From assembly GCA_002333405.1 (NCBI GenBank), contig DDBH01000018.1:71741-135740 (forward strand): a stretch of DNA of 64,000 nucleotides, in the 5' to 3' direction. Position 1 is the first letter of the stretch; every line of letters begins with the position of its first letter. A program made the translations under genes and the position numbers. The stretch is from Micrococcales bacterium UBA2037 (lineage in GTDB: Bacteria; Actinomycetota; Actinomycetes; Actinomycetales; Microbacteriaceae). This document shows, in pieces, positions 17,412 to 26,157 of the stretch. Below the pieces are notes generated by a model that was given only the letters and a program-made list of their open reading frames with translations, ran no database searches and was not told where the DNA came from.

Positions 17412-18925
17412 TAGCTTCTAACCTCCGATAGCGCCCTGCGCGCCTGCAGGTTCAATGCCAGTGCCGGCAACCCGGCAATGATAACCAGTAACAGGGCATA
17501 TGGTGCTGCCTGCGAATAGGCCAGATCTTCGGTTGCTCCCCACAATCTGGTGGCCAGGGTGTTGAGCGAGCTGGGCCTGAGTAAAAGCGTTGCCGGCAGC
17601 TCTTTTAGAACCGTTAGGCCGACCAGCGAAACTGCTGCAACTATTCCAGGAAGCGCAATTGGCAGCACGACCCTAACCATTGATTTATTTGCAGGCACGC
17701 CCAATGACTGCGACACCTCTTCGAGCAACACCGGCACCTGTGCAATTGGGGTGGCAAGTCCGGCCAGTGCGTTTGGCAGGAACAGAATCAAATAGGCAAT
17801 TAGCAGCAGCCAGCTGGTTTGATAAATCCAAGGCGTGACATTCGCACCAAAGAAAACCAGGGCAAGCCCAACCACTATTGCTGGAACAGCATGAATAGCC
17901 CAGCTGCTCCACTCAACTATCTGGCCCAACCTTGACCGGTATCGAATCGACCACAGTGCAATCGCTGTTCCAAAGATGCCGATGCCGATGCCCGCCAACC
18001 CGGCAAGCTGCACCGATCCCCAAAGCGCATTCAAGAGAACCCCAAGATCCAAATTGGAACTGCCCTGAACGCTCCAAATAACCAGGCTGGAAATCGGCAA
18101 GGCTGTGCTGAAAATCGCAATCAACCCCAGCCAAAGCGCCGCGGGTAACCGCCAGATACCAAGTTCAACCCGAAGCTTTTTGCCCAGCTGTTTCTTGCTC
18201 GCCACATACACGCCGCGATATTTCCGCTCAAACCAAATCACCAGCAAGGTAATCAGAAGCAGCACAACAGCCAGTGCTGCTGCCGAAGTTCGATCAAAGC
18301 TCCCGCGGTAGGCGTTGTGGATTGCTCGAGTGAAGGTGTCGTAGCGAAGCAGCGCAATGGCACCGAACTCCCCCAAAACATAAAGCGCAACCAACAACCC
18401 GGATGCGGTTGCCGCGGTTCTAACCTGGGGCCAAGTGACCTTAAAAAGAACCTGCAACTTACCGAACCCCAGGGTCCTAGCCACCTCCTCAGAAGAGCTA
18501 TCAAGCCTTGCAAGCGCAGCCGTAACCGCCAGAAACACCAGCGGACTGGTGGCAAGGGTGAGTACCAACCAAGCCGCAAAGAACCCAGACAGGCCATTGA
18601 ATATCGAAATGTAGCTAAGGGCCATCACGTAGGAGGGAATCGCCAGCGGCAAGGCCGCGCTCACGGCGAACCCGGCAGCAAAGACGACATTTGTCTTGGT
18701 CGTTAGCCAAGCCTGCGAAAAGCCAATCACCAGCGCTGATGCGGTAACCGCCAGCACCAACAAACCGGTATTGCCCAAAAGCTCTAGGGTTCGAAATCTC
18801 AGGATTTCTGCCAGCGCTGCCTGCCACCCCTGAATTAGCCTCACTGCCAGATAGCCAATTGGGACCGTTGTCACCAGGGCAGCAAAAACTCCGAGTACTA
18901 CAACTAGTGCCGGAGCCTTACGCAT
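17411..18925 (-). CDS. fbpB: Fe(III) ABC transporter permease
   Basis: 504 residues forming two fused permease halves with about 12 TM helices, typical of FbpB/SfuB. Each half has an EAA-type loop: EEVARTLGFGKLQVLFKVTWPQV in the first and EEVSQSLGVPANKSMVRVVLPIALPG in the second. It passes Fe3+ through the membrane with FbpC. It begins 4 bp after the fbpA stop region, so the three genes are one operon. Confidence 0.92.
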   Translation of the reverse strand: MRKAPALVVVLGVFAALVTTVPIGYLAVRLIQGWQAALAEILRFRTLELLGNTGLLVLAVTASALVIGFSQAWLTTKTNVVFAAGFAVSAALPLAIPSYVMALSYISIFNGLSGFFAAWLVLTLATSPLVFLAVTAALARLDSSSEEVARTLGFGKLQVLFKVTWPQVRTAATASGLLVALYVLGEFGAIALLRYDTFTRAIHNAYRGSFDRTSAAALAVVLLLITLLVIWFERKYRGVYVASKKQLGKKLRVELGIWRLPAALWLGLIAIFSTALPISSLVIWSVQGSSNLDLGVLLNALWGSVQLAGLAGIGIGIFGTAIALWSIRYRSRLGQIVEWSSWAIHAVPAIVVGLALVFFGANVTPWIYQTSWLLLIAYLILFLPNALAGLATPIAQVPVLLEEVSQSLGVPANKSMVRVVLPIALPGIVAAVSLVGLTVLKELPATLLLRPSSLNTLATRLWGATEDLAYSQAAPYALLLVIIAGLPALALNLQARRALSEVRS

Positions 18926-18928
18926 GAT

Positions 18929-19924
18929 TTAGATAAGCCCTGCTGCCCTGATCAAATCCAAGGTTTGATCTAACCGGTCGAGATCATTGAGGTCGATAGC
19001 AGGTGCTGGAATCTCAGCCAGAGGAGTCAGATCGACCGGTGCGGTAACCCCGTCGATTAGCGGGTATTCGCTGGTCTCTTCCGCGAAATAGCGCTGACCG
19101 GTTTCACTGAGTAGGTACTCAACAAATTGTCTTGCCGCCTTGGAATCGGCAACGATCCCAACTCCGGCTGCATTGATTAGGTTTCCGACATCGCCCGATG
19201 CAAACTGCCCGATCTTTGAAGTTAGGTTTTCAAAACCAACTTCCTGACCCCGCGCGAACCAGTAGTAGTGGTTGATCAAGCCAGCATCAATCGCACCTGA
19301 CTCAACAGCTTCCAAAATGGCAGAGTTTTTCTCATACAGGACGGCGTTTTCCTTCATCGCCTCAAGCCACTGCAGTGTCTTGGCATCACCCTCGATTACC
19401 TGCATCGCCGTCACAAAGGCCTGGAAAGAAGCATTTGTCGGAGCAATGCCGACTCGCCCCTTCCACTCAGGTTCTGCCAGATCGAAAACCGACTGCGGCA
19501 GTTGGCTAACCCGCTGTGGGTTGTAGTTCAGAACCCGGACCCGGCCAGAAACTCCAATCCAGCTGCCATCGGCAGCTGAATAGCTTGCGGGAACCTTTTC
19601 CAAAATTGAATCCGGAAGTTGAATCAGAAGCCCCGCTTTACTGACTGCCCCCAGCGCTCCGGCATCCTGAGCAAAGAAAACATCAGCGGGAGAGTTTTGC
19701 CCCTCTTCTAGAAGCTGGGCTGCCAGCTCGGCGCTGCCGGCATATCGAACCTCGACTTGAATGCCAGTTTCTTCTTGAAAGCTGTCGATCAGCGGCTGCA
19801 CCAGTGACTCACTCCGACCGGCGTAAACCGTAATCGAGTTCTTGTCTTCATCAAGTGGATTTGAACATGCAGTTAGCGAAAGCGCCAGGGCGCCAGCAAC
19901 TAGATAGCTCAGAGTTTTTTTCAA
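18929..19924 (-). CDS. fbpA: Fe(III)-binding ABC transporter lipoprotein
   Basis: 331 residues: lipoprotein signal with lipobox LTAC (Cys20), then a periplasmic-binding-protein fold starting ITVYAGRSESLVQPLIDSF, as in FbpA/FutA/SfuA proteins, with GLINHYYWFARGQE carrying the paired tyrosines usual for ferric-ion coordination. It would capture Fe3+ at the cell surface and hand it to FbpB. First gene of the operon; a DtxR-like box lies 50 bp upstream, so repression by iron is expected. Confidence 0.92.
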   Translation of the reverse strand: MKKTLSYLVAGALALSLTACSNPLDEDKNSITVYAGRSESLVQPLIDSFQEETGIQVEVRYAGSAELAAQLLEEGQNSPADVFFAQDAGALGAVSKAGLLIQLPDSILEKVPASYSAADGSWIGVSGRVRVLNYNPQRVSQLPQSVFDLAEPEWKGRVGIAPTNASFQAFVTAMQVIEGDAKTLQWLEAMKENAVLYEKNSAILEAVESGAIDAGLINHYYWFARGQEVGFENLTSKIGQFASGDVGNLINAAGVGIVADSKAARQFVEYLLSETGQRYFAEETSEYPLIDGVTAPVDLTPLAEIPAPAIDLNDLDRLDQTLDLIRAAGLI

Positions 19925-19972
19925 TCAGTGGTTCCTAGCCCTAAAAAGTGCGAAGAAATGTCTTCGCTCTAA

Positions 19973-19991
19973 ATAGGTTAGGTAACCCTAA
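19973..19991. promoter_or_regulatory. DtxR/IdeR-type iron box upstream of fbpA
   Basis: ATAGGTTAGGTAACCCTAA matches 15 of 19 positions of the DtxR consensus (TTAGGTTAGGCTAACCTAA). It sits 49 bp before the fbpA start codon, between fbpA and the end of arsC, and covers the likely fbpA promoter. Binding of Fe-loaded DtxR here would repress iron uptake. The match was counted by hand. Confidence 0.75.
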
Positions 19992-19999
19992 CTACTTTG

Positions 20000-20416
20000 T
20001 CAATGGCTGTGTTTTTGATCAATCTCAGCAATCAAAGCTTCCGCCAACGCGCGGATTTCATCGCGGATTGGGCGGATGGTTTCAACGCCCTGGCCAGCAG
20101 GGTCGGTCAGCTTCCAGTCCAAGTAAATCTTGCCGGGGTAGAACGGGCAGGCATCGCCGCAACCCATGGTGATCACGTAGTCACTGGCCCTGACATCCTC
20201 GTCGGTCAGAACCTTTGGCGAGTTGCCCGAGATGTCTATGCCCTCTTCCAGCATTGCCTCGACAACGGCCGGGTTCACCTGGTCAGCCGGCATGGTTCCC
20301 GAGGACCTGACTTCGACTCGATCACCGGCAAGGTGCTGAAGGTAACCGGCTGCCATTTGGCTGCGGCCGGCGTTGTGAACGCAAACAAACATCACGGATG
20401 AGATTGGGTTAGACAT
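20000..20416 (-). CDS. arsC: Arsenate reductase, low-molecular-weight phosphatase type
   Basis: 138 residues. The phosphatase P-loop is CVHNAGRSQ (CX5R) near residue 12, and the conserved VITMGCGDACPFYPGKIYLDW block follows; this form is typical of actinobacterial ArsC enzymes that use mycothiol/mycoredoxin, though thioredoxin coupling is possible. It reduces As(V) to As(III). The ATG overlaps the end of the aquaglyceroporin gene by 8 bp, so both are one operon divergent from arsR. Confidence 0.92.
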   Translation of the reverse strand: MSNPISSVMFVCVHNAGRSQMAAGYLQHLAGDRVEVRSSGTMPADQVNPAVVEAMLEEGIDISGNSPKVLTDEDVRASDYVITMGCGDACPFYPGKIYLDWKLTDPAGQGVETIRPIRDEIRALAEALIAEIDQKHSH

Positions 20417-21080
20417 TTTGTTCCTTCTTTTGTTTCAGGGCAAGCGATAACCCAAGGGCTAGGCCAGCGCCAATTAGTTGGGCAACCATGAATCCTGCTA
20501 CAGAACCAAATTCAATTCCTGTCACCGCATCGGTGAAGGATCTTCCAAAAGTGACGGCGGGGTTTGCAAACGAGGTCGAGGAAGTAAAGATGTGCCCGGC
20601 GGCAATCCAGCAGGCAACACTTACTCCGATCAATCCCAATTTGTTGTGGTCCACAAGAAGCAGAACAATCAGCACCAGCCCAGCACTTGCAACGATCTCA
20701 CCAATAAAGGTGTTGGGGCTCATGCGCTGAACAACGCCAGAAACCACTGCCTGCTGATCAAACATCAGGTTTGCCAACACCGCTCCGGAAACTGCACCGA
20801 GGAATTGGGAGACGATGTAGAAAAAGCCAACGCCAGCTGAGATCTCTTTCCGAATTCCGAATGCGAGAGTCACAATGGGGTTGAACTGCGCTCCGCTTAT
20901 TGGCATCAGCAAATTGATCACAACAAATAGCACCGCCGCGACGGTCACGGCAATCACCGCTAGTCCAACGGTTTGATCTGCGCCCAGCGAGGTGACCATG
21001 TGTCCGGCTCCCACAACGGCCGCGACAATGGCGGCAGTGCCGAGGAACTCGGCTAGGTACTTCCGTAGGTTATCGTCCAT
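20409..21080 (-). CDS. aqpS: Aquaglyceroporin-type MIP channel (AqpS-like)
   Basis: 223 residues with six TM segments and the two half-helix motifs of the MIP family: the first is NPI (QFNPIVT) instead of NPA and the second is canonical NPA (FANPAVT). The position beside arsC and arsR, and the absence of any arsB/acr3 pump gene in the locus, suggest the AqpS role described in Sinorhizobium: As(III) made by ArsC leaves the cell down its gradient. Glycerol or water transport remains possible. First gene of the minus-strand arm. Confidence 0.85.
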   Translation of the reverse strand: MDDNLRKYLAEFLGTAAIVAAVVGAGHMVTSLGADQTVGLAVIAVTVAAVLFVVINLLMPISGAQFNPIVTLAFGIRKEISAGVGFFYIVSQFLGAVSGAVLANLMFDQQAVVSGVVQRMSPNTFIGEIVASAGLVLIVLLLVDHNKLGLIGVSVACWIAAGHIFTSSTSFANPAVTFGRSFTDAVTGIEFGSVAGFMVAQLIGAGLALGLSLALKQKKEQNV

Positions 21081-21119
21081 TGCTCATCGACTTTCTAGGA
21101 GCTAGTATTGAAGTAGTTT

Positions 21120-21135
21120 ATAGATGATTATCTAT
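21120..21135. promoter_or_regulatory. ArsR operator between divergent arms
   Basis: ATAGAT-GATT-ATCTAT is a perfect inverted repeat with 6-bp arms, located 18 bp before the arsR ATG and 39 bp before the aqpS start codon on the other strand. Its form fits ArsR/SmtB operators, and its place lets one bound dimer control both transcription units. Confidence 0.7.
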
Positions 21136-21153
21136 GTATGAGGTGAACAGAAG

Positions 21154-21486
21154 ATGACTAAAAGCGCACTAACGCTTTCGGACTGCGCTCCCAGTTCTGC
21201 CTCGGAGCCGATTGCCAGAGAAAACGCTGAAGACACCGCCAATCTGCTCAAGGCAGTTGCCGACCCAACTAGGCTCCAAATTCTTGCGATCATTGCCAGG
21301 GCCGAGAACAAGGAAAGTTGCGTCTGCGACCTGACCGAACCACTCGGGCTCAGCCAACCAACAATCAGTCACCACCTAAAAAAGCTTGCCGAGGTTGATC
21401 TGGTTGAAAAGCAACGCCGTGGCACCTGGATTTGGTACTCGCTCAACAACAAACGCTGGAACCAGATAGCAGAGCTGTTCTCTTGA
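21154..21486 (+). CDS. arsR: ArsR-family metalloregulator
   Basis: 110 residues with a winged helix-turn-helix: VADPTRLQILAII, then ESCVCDLTEPLGLSQPTISHHLKKL. The CVCDL motif at the start of the recognition region is the classical As(III)/Sb(III) site, so the protein should repress the locus until arsenite binds. ATG with GAGGTG upstream. It heads a plus-strand operon with DUF4395, copZ and copA, and it shares an operator region with the divergent aqpS-arsC pair. Confidence 0.92.
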   Translation: MTKSALTLSDCAPSSASEPIARENAEDTANLLKAVADPTRLQILAIIARAENKESCVCDLTEPLGLSQPTISHHLKKLAEVDLVEKQRRGTWIWYSLNNKRWNQIAELFS

Positions 21487-21992
21487 CCATTCAGCACACC
21501 GCTTTTGGCATTCTGACCCCGGAGCACAAGCACCCGGTTTTCAATGAACGGGCAGTGCGGGGTGCCGCAGGTTTGTTTTTGATGCTTGGTGTTTCAGGCT
21601 GGATGGTTGCGGCCCTAACCGATGACTTTTCGCTGCTTCGACTATTTGGTGTCAGTTTCATGATCGACATGTTCATCAGGCTGTTCCTGGGTCAAAGATT
21701 TTCGCCGACCCTGCTAATTGCAGACTTTTTTGTCAGGAATCAGAACCCGGAGTGGGTGGATGCCAAACCAAAGCAGACCGCATGGGGCATTGGCTTTGGC
21801 ATGATGCTGCTGGCCTGCTTCATGATGGGCTGGTTGCAGCTGCAGGGGCCTTTGGTTCTGGCACTGTGTGCGGTATGCATGGTGTTCTTATTCGCGGAGG
21901 CAGCTTTTGGTTTTTGTGCCGGCTGCTGGCTCCACAAGAGATTTGCAAAACAAAAGCCAGAGCTTTGCTCTGGTGGATCGTGCCAACGATAG
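21483..21992 (+). CDS. DUF4395 family membrane protein
   Basis: 169 residues from a TTG at 21483 that overlaps the arsR stop by 4 bp (TTGA). The start MTIQHTAFGILTPEHKHPVFNERAVRG leads into the DUF4395 pattern (P-x-FNER-x-VR), followed by about four hydrophobic helices and a Cys-containing end GFCAGCWLHKRF. The family has no established function but often stands near thiol- or sulfur-related genes. An upstream ATG-like start inside arsR (21432) is less likely. Its operon mates suggest a part in metal or metalloid handling. Confidence 0.8.
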   Translation: MTIQHTAFGILTPEHKHPVFNERAVRGAAGLFLMLGVSGWMVAALTDDFSLLRLFGVSFMIDMFIRLFLGQRFSPTLLIADFFVRNQNPEWVDAKPKQTAWGIGFGMMLLACFMMGWLQLQGPLVLALCAVCMVFLFAEAAFGFCAGCWLHKRFAKQKPELCSGGSCQR

Positions 21993-21999
21993 GAAAGAA

Positions 22000-22221
22000 A
22001 TGACCACGACTGAAATCACCATCAAGGGAATGACCTGCGGTCACTGTGCCGCAAGCGTCACCAAAGAGCTTGAGGCAATCACTGGCGTAACCAGCGTCCA
22101 AGTTGATCAACCCGGCGGTAAGGCGCAGGTGCAATCAACCAACGTAACCCATGAACAAATGGCCGAAGCAGTGGAAGAAGCTGGCTACGAAGCCCTGGAG
22201 TTTGCAACCTCGAATGGCTAA
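22000..22221 (+). CDS. copZ: Heavy-metal-associated (HMA) copper chaperone
   Basis: 73-residue single HMA domain: ITIKGMTCGHCAASVTKEL with the CxxC metal site at residues about 12-15, then EEAGYEALEF near the end. Such proteins carry Cu(I) to P-type ATPases. ATG at 22000 with AGGAAAG before it. It overlaps the following ATPase gene by 8 bp. Located in the arsR-led operon. Confidence 0.9.
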   Translation: MTTTEITIKGMTCGHCAASVTKELEAITGVTSVQVDQPGGKAQVQSTNVTHEQMAEAVEEAGYEALEFATSNG

Positions 22222-24292
22222 GCCAGACCTAGTCGAGCTCGAAATTGAGGGCATGACCTGCACCGCCTGTGCCAGGCGCGTGGAGAAAAGCCTAAACAAG
22301 CTCGACGGGGTCACGGCCTATGTTGACTTCGCAACCGAAAAGGCCCACCTTCAGCTGAGTAACCCGGTTGCACTTGATGTTCTGTCCGGGGCAGTTGTCA
22401 GCGCCGGATACCAAGTCGGCAGCGACAAGTCAGAAACCAGCAAGCTTAAGCCAAGGCTGATAGTTGGAGCTGTTAGTGCAAGCCTCGCCGTCTTGTTTGC
22501 AATGGTGCCGGGCTTTCAATTCGAAAATAGCCAGTACTTGGTTTGGGCACTTGCCACGGCAGTTGTGGGCTACGTGGCTTGGCCCTTTCACGCGGCCGCC
22601 ATCAAAAACCTGCGTCACTTTGACGCCACCATGGACACTCTGGTGTCGCTCGGTTCAACAGTTGCCTATGTCTACAGCGTCTTCCTAATTCTCGCTGGAG
22701 ATCACCACACCTACTTTGAAACCGCGGCGGTTGTGCCGTCGGTGGTGCTTCTTGGTCGCTACATAGAAGTGAAGGCAAGAAAAAGCGCAACAGATTCGGT
22801 GCGCGCACTACTTAGTGCAATCCCAGACAGGGCCACGGTTGAGATTGATGGGAACCGACAAGAAATTTCAACCGCTGAGCTCAAAAAGAAGATGATTGTG
22901 CTGGTCGCAGCCGGGCAAGCAATTCCTGCCGATGGCAAGCTTTTGTCAGCGGCAGCAACTATTGACGCCTCAACCCTGACCGGTGAGTCTCTCCCGCAGG
23001 AAATATCAACCGGGGACCAGGTCACCGCCGGCGCCACCAACCTGCAGGGCGAGATCCGGCTGGAGGTAACAGCGCCGGCTGCCAGCTCCAGGCTTGCCAG
23101 GATTGCAGACATGGTCAGAGAGGCCACTGCCGAGAAAACCAAGCTGGCGTCCCTGACCGATTCAATTTCCAAGGTTTTCGTGCCACTGGTGATTCTGACT
23201 GCCATCCTCACCTACATAATTTGGTCACTGCTTGGCGATCAGGAGACCGCTTTCCAGGCGGCAATTTCGGTGATCGTGATTGCCTGTCCTTGTGCCCTGG
23301 GCATTGCGGTGCCAATGAGCCTCGTGGTTGCAACTGGTGTTGGAACCAAGCGAGCAGTGGTGATCAGAAACCCTGATGCCCTCAGGTCGCTAGCGAGAAC
23401 CAAGATGGTTTTCTTTGACAAGACCGGAACCCTGACCGATGGAAATCTTGCGATTGTCAGATCGGTGGGCTTGGGTGGCGTGAGCGCTGAGCAGATGCTT
23501 GAAAAGGCTGCGGCCGTTTCAGCCGGTAGCAGCCACCCGGTCTCAAAAGCGATTGCTGCCGTCACTAGCCAGCTAGCTGTCACCAATGTCTCCGAAATCG
23601 CCGGCCAAGGCATCTCTGGACTGGTTGAAGGCATCTCAGTGAGGGTTGAAAAGCCGGGAACATACGAAAATCAATTAGAGCTCGACCAAGCACTGGCAGC
23701 TGCTGGCCCAAACACTTTGGTGGTAGTTGCCTGGGAAGGTTGGGCCCACGGCCTAATCGAGTTATCCGATCAACTTAGGCCACATGCCAAGCAGGCTGTA
23801 GCCGATCTGCAGACAGCGGGCTTCAGTCCTGTTCTGGTTTCCGGCGATAACCCAGGCAGAGTGGCGGAGATTGCGGGGCAACTGGGAATCAAGCAGTACT
23901 TCGGTTCCATCACACCTGAGGGCAAACTGGAGATGCTCGGTCAGCACACCGACCCGGTTGCAATGGTTGGTGATGGCATAAACGATGTTGCCGCTCTTGC
24001 CAAGGCAGAGGTTGGGATCGCGATGGGTTCCGGCGCCTATGCAGCTCAAGCAGCAAGCACTATTACGATTTTGGACGACGACCCAAGAGCAATTCCGTTT
24101 GCTCTCAGGCTCGGCAAGAAGACCTATCGCAACATCATCGAGAACCTGGTCTGGGCCTTTGGATACAACATCGTGCTGATTCCGGTTGCAGCACTTGGAT
24201 TACTAAACCCGATACTTGCAGGCGTGGCCATGGCTTTCTCGTCGGTTTCGGTAGTTGCCAACTCGCTTCGGCTAAAACTTGGCTCAAACTGA
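22214..24292 (+). CDS. copA: P1B-type heavy-metal ATPase (copper exporter type)
   Basis: 692 residues. One N-terminal HMA domain (GMTCTACARRVEKSL), eight TM helices, actuator TGES, the metal-binding CPC in TM6 (IACPCALGIAVP), phosphorylation site DKTGT, SSHPVSKAI (the HP locus) and hinge GDGINDVAAL. The CPC and HMA set is that of Cu(I)/Ag(I) exporters. An earlier in-frame ATG at 22151 lies inside copZ; ATG 22214 fits the HMA start. It is the last gene of the arsR operon, which is unusual for a copper pump: no CsoR or CopY gene is present. Confidence 0.92.
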   Translation: MAKPDLVELEIEGMTCTACARRVEKSLNKLDGVTAYVDFATEKAHLQLSNPVALDVLSGAVVSAGYQVGSDKSETSKLKPRLIVGAVSASLAVLFAMVPGFQFENSQYLVWALATAVVGYVAWPFHAAAIKNLRHFDATMDTLVSLGSTVAYVYSVFLILAGDHHTYFETAAVVPSVVLLGRYIEVKARKSATDSVRALLSAIPDRATVEIDGNRQEISTAELKKKMIVLVAAGQAIPADGKLLSAAATIDASTLTGESLPQEISTGDQVTAGATNLQGEIRLEVTAPAASSRLARIADMVREATAEKTKLASLTDSISKVFVPLVILTAILTYIIWSLLGDQETAFQAAISVIVIACPCALGIAVPMSLVVATGVGTKRAVVIRNPDALRSLARTKMVFFDKTGTLTDGNLAIVRSVGLGGVSAEQMLEKAAAVSAGSSHPVSKAIAAVTSQLAVTNVSEIAGQGISGLVEGISVRVEKPGTYENQLELDQALAAAGPNTLVVVAWEGWAHGLIELSDQLRPHAKQAVADLQTAGFSPVLVSGDNPGRVAEIAGQLGIKQYFGSITPEGKLEMLGQHTDPVAMVGDGINDVAALAKAEVGIAMGSGAYAAQAASTITILDDDPRAIPFALRLGKKTYRNIIENLVWAFGYNIVLIPVAALGLLNPILAGVAMAFSSVSVVANSLRLKLGSN

Positions 24293-24313
24293 ACTAACTG
24301 GAAAACTTGAACT

Positions 24314-24913
24314 GTGAAGAAAATTCTGATCCACCACGGTTGGACCAACATCAGGCCAGAGGGCCACTGGGCCAGGATTGCCGCGGCGGAGCTTAGAAGC
24401 CGTGGCAATCAGGTTTGGTATCCGCAGTTCCCGGACCCTGACACCCCTAGTGCCGAGAAATGGCAGGAGCTCATTCGCCAGGAGGCGAACATGATGGACG
24501 AGGTTGAAGGCGGCGAGAAGATAGCAATCTGCCATTCCCTTGGCACCACCAACTGGCTAATCGCGGCCATGAATGATCTATTCACAAAGCCATTTGATCG
24601 AGTGCTGCTAGTTGCTCCACCTGACCCACGGCTCACCGACCAGGCCGATGGAATCGAGGGAGACCCGCTCGATCTCACTAACCCGCTACTTGCAATCAAC
24701 GCCCACAAATGGGCCAAGAATCTGACTGTGATAGCCGGGGACAACGACCACTGGCTCCCACGGGGAGTTGGAATCTATGCGCCAGCGTTGAATGTTGAAC
24801 CACTTATTTTTGAAGGCGCCGGGCATTTTTCTCTGGACCAGGGTTGGGGCCAATGGTCTGGGTTAACTGCCTGGATAGAAAGCGCTAACCCTCAAGACTT
24901 GATGCAGCACTAG
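24314..24913 (+). CDS. Alpha/beta hydrolase of the RBBP9/YdeN family
   Basis: 199 residues. N-terminal KKILIHHGWTN, nucleophile elbow AICHSLG (Ser in CHSLG), Asp in AGDNDHWLP and catalytic His in GAGHFS: the complete triad of RBBP9/YdeN serine hydrolases. Physiological substrate unknown. GTG start at 24314, 21 bp after copA. The 3' end overlaps the convergent MFS gene by 29 bp. Confidence 0.85.
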   Translation: MKKILIHHGWTNIRPEGHWARIAAAELRSRGNQVWYPQFPDPDTPSAEKWQELIRQEANMMDEVEGGEKIAICHSLGTTNWLIAAMNDLFTKPFDRVLLVAPPDPRLTDQADGIEGDPLDLTNPLLAINAHKWAKNLTVIAGDNDHWLPRGVGIYAPALNVEPLIFEGAGHFSLDQGWGQWSGLTAWIESANPQDLMQH

Positions 24914-26096
24914 GGTCGACCGCTGCACGCGTGCGAACTTTGTGGATGGCACTGAGCCAAACCAGCAAAGCCATAGCGCCAACGCCAAGACTGAAGGTGG
25001 TCGCAATGCCAACCTGAGGATTAGTAAGAACCAGCAGCGTAAGCAGAGTGGGCGAGAGTGCTGAAACAAGTTTGCTCAGCATCATGATGTAGCCCTGACG
25101 CTGACCAAAGCGCTCTGGTCCGAAAAACAACAGTGGCAGCGAGCCTCGAATAAACGGGTTTAGACCAACCCCGATGCCATGCAGAATCACAAACGGAATC
25201 AATCCATTGACACCGAAGGCCCAAATCAAAAGCACTCCCAATGGGTGCGCCGCGATCGACACTGCAGCAACCCGCATTGGAGTCATAAAGGTTCCGGGAA
25301 GCAAAATCACTACCCTGGCTAGAACCTGCGATGGGCCGAGAATGGTTGCTGCCAACAGCGCAACCTGACTGCTTGCTCCAAGCTCACCCAACAAAAATGG
25401 CAGGGTGGTGTTGACCGAGGAAACAATGAAGCCCTCCAGGGCAAAAATCAAAGCAAAAATCACCAGCAACAGATCAAACCGGAATCGGTTTTTTATGACC
25501 TTGCGAATGGCCCCGGTGATGTCAGGGACTTCCTTGCGGGCAACTTTTGGAATGCTGAGGTTAAGCGGAAGTCCTATCACCAGGTGCATCAGTGCCCAAA
25601 AAAACACTGCTTGTTGCCAGCCAATTGTTTGCTCCAGGTAGCTGGTCAGTGGCCACGAGATAGTTGAGGAGAACCCGGCAAAAACCGTGATCCCTGCGAT
25701 CACCCTGTTGGATTTTTCCCCGAAGAACGACACCGCTGTTGCAAAGGCAGAGTCGTAATTGCCCATCGACCCGCCGACTCCTATCAGCAGCCAGGCGCCG
25801 ACCAACATGGTTTGGTTTGTGCTCACCGAAAGAAGCAGTAGCCCTAGGGCAAAGGCAGCGCTACCCAGCGGTAAAACAGCCCTGCCACCAAGCCTGTCAA
25901 TTGCCCGGCCGACCTGCGGTCCGAGCAGCCCGGAAACCAAAAGTGAGAGCGTGAAGGTCCAGAAGAAATCTGCGGTTTCAATCCCCAAAGATCTTGAGAT
26001 TGGCACCGCCAAAATCGCAGGCAAATAGAAGGAGGATCCCCAGCCAATGATTTGGCCAACACCTAAGCGAATGGTTATCGAGCGGCCGCTTGTCAA
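24885..26096 (-). CDS. MFS transporter
   Basis: 403 residues, 12 predicted TM segments. The loop between TM2 and TM3 reads GPQVGRAIDRLGGR, a typical MFS motif A. Resembles the OFA/monocarboxylate-type or general MFS group; substrate unknown. TTG start at 26096 with AGAAGG upstream. The C-terminus overlaps the hydrolase gene end. Confidence 0.82.
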   Translation of the reverse strand: MTSGRSITIRLGVGQIIGWGSSFYLPAILAVPISRSLGIETADFFWTFTLSLLVSGLLGPQVGRAIDRLGGRAVLPLGSAAFALGLLLLSVSTNQTMLVGAWLLIGVGGSMGNYDSAFATAVSFFGEKSNRVIAGITVFAGFSSTISWPLTSYLEQTIGWQQAVFFWALMHLVIGLPLNLSIPKVARKEVPDITGAIRKVIKNRFRFDLLLVIFALIFALEGFIVSSVNTTLPFLLGELGASSQVALLAATILGPSQVLARVVILLPGTFMTPMRVAAVSIAAHPLGVLLIWAFGVNGLIPFVILHGIGVGLNPFIRGSLPLLFFGPERFGQRQGYIMMLSKLVSALSPTLLTLLVLTNPQVGIATTFSLGVGAMALLVWLSAIHKVRTRAAVDPSAASSLEG

Positions 26097-26145
26097 TTGG
26101 TGCCTTCTATTGGGTTGGGGCTTTAGTTTATTGCCTCGGCTGGTC

Positions 26146-26157
26146 TACGCTGTCTAG
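26146..26157 (+). promoter_or_regulatory. Leaderless-type promoter of the tocopherol-cyclase-like gene
   Basis: TACGCT (26146-26151), 6 nt, then ATG at 26158; no ribosome binding site. Confidence 0.5.
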
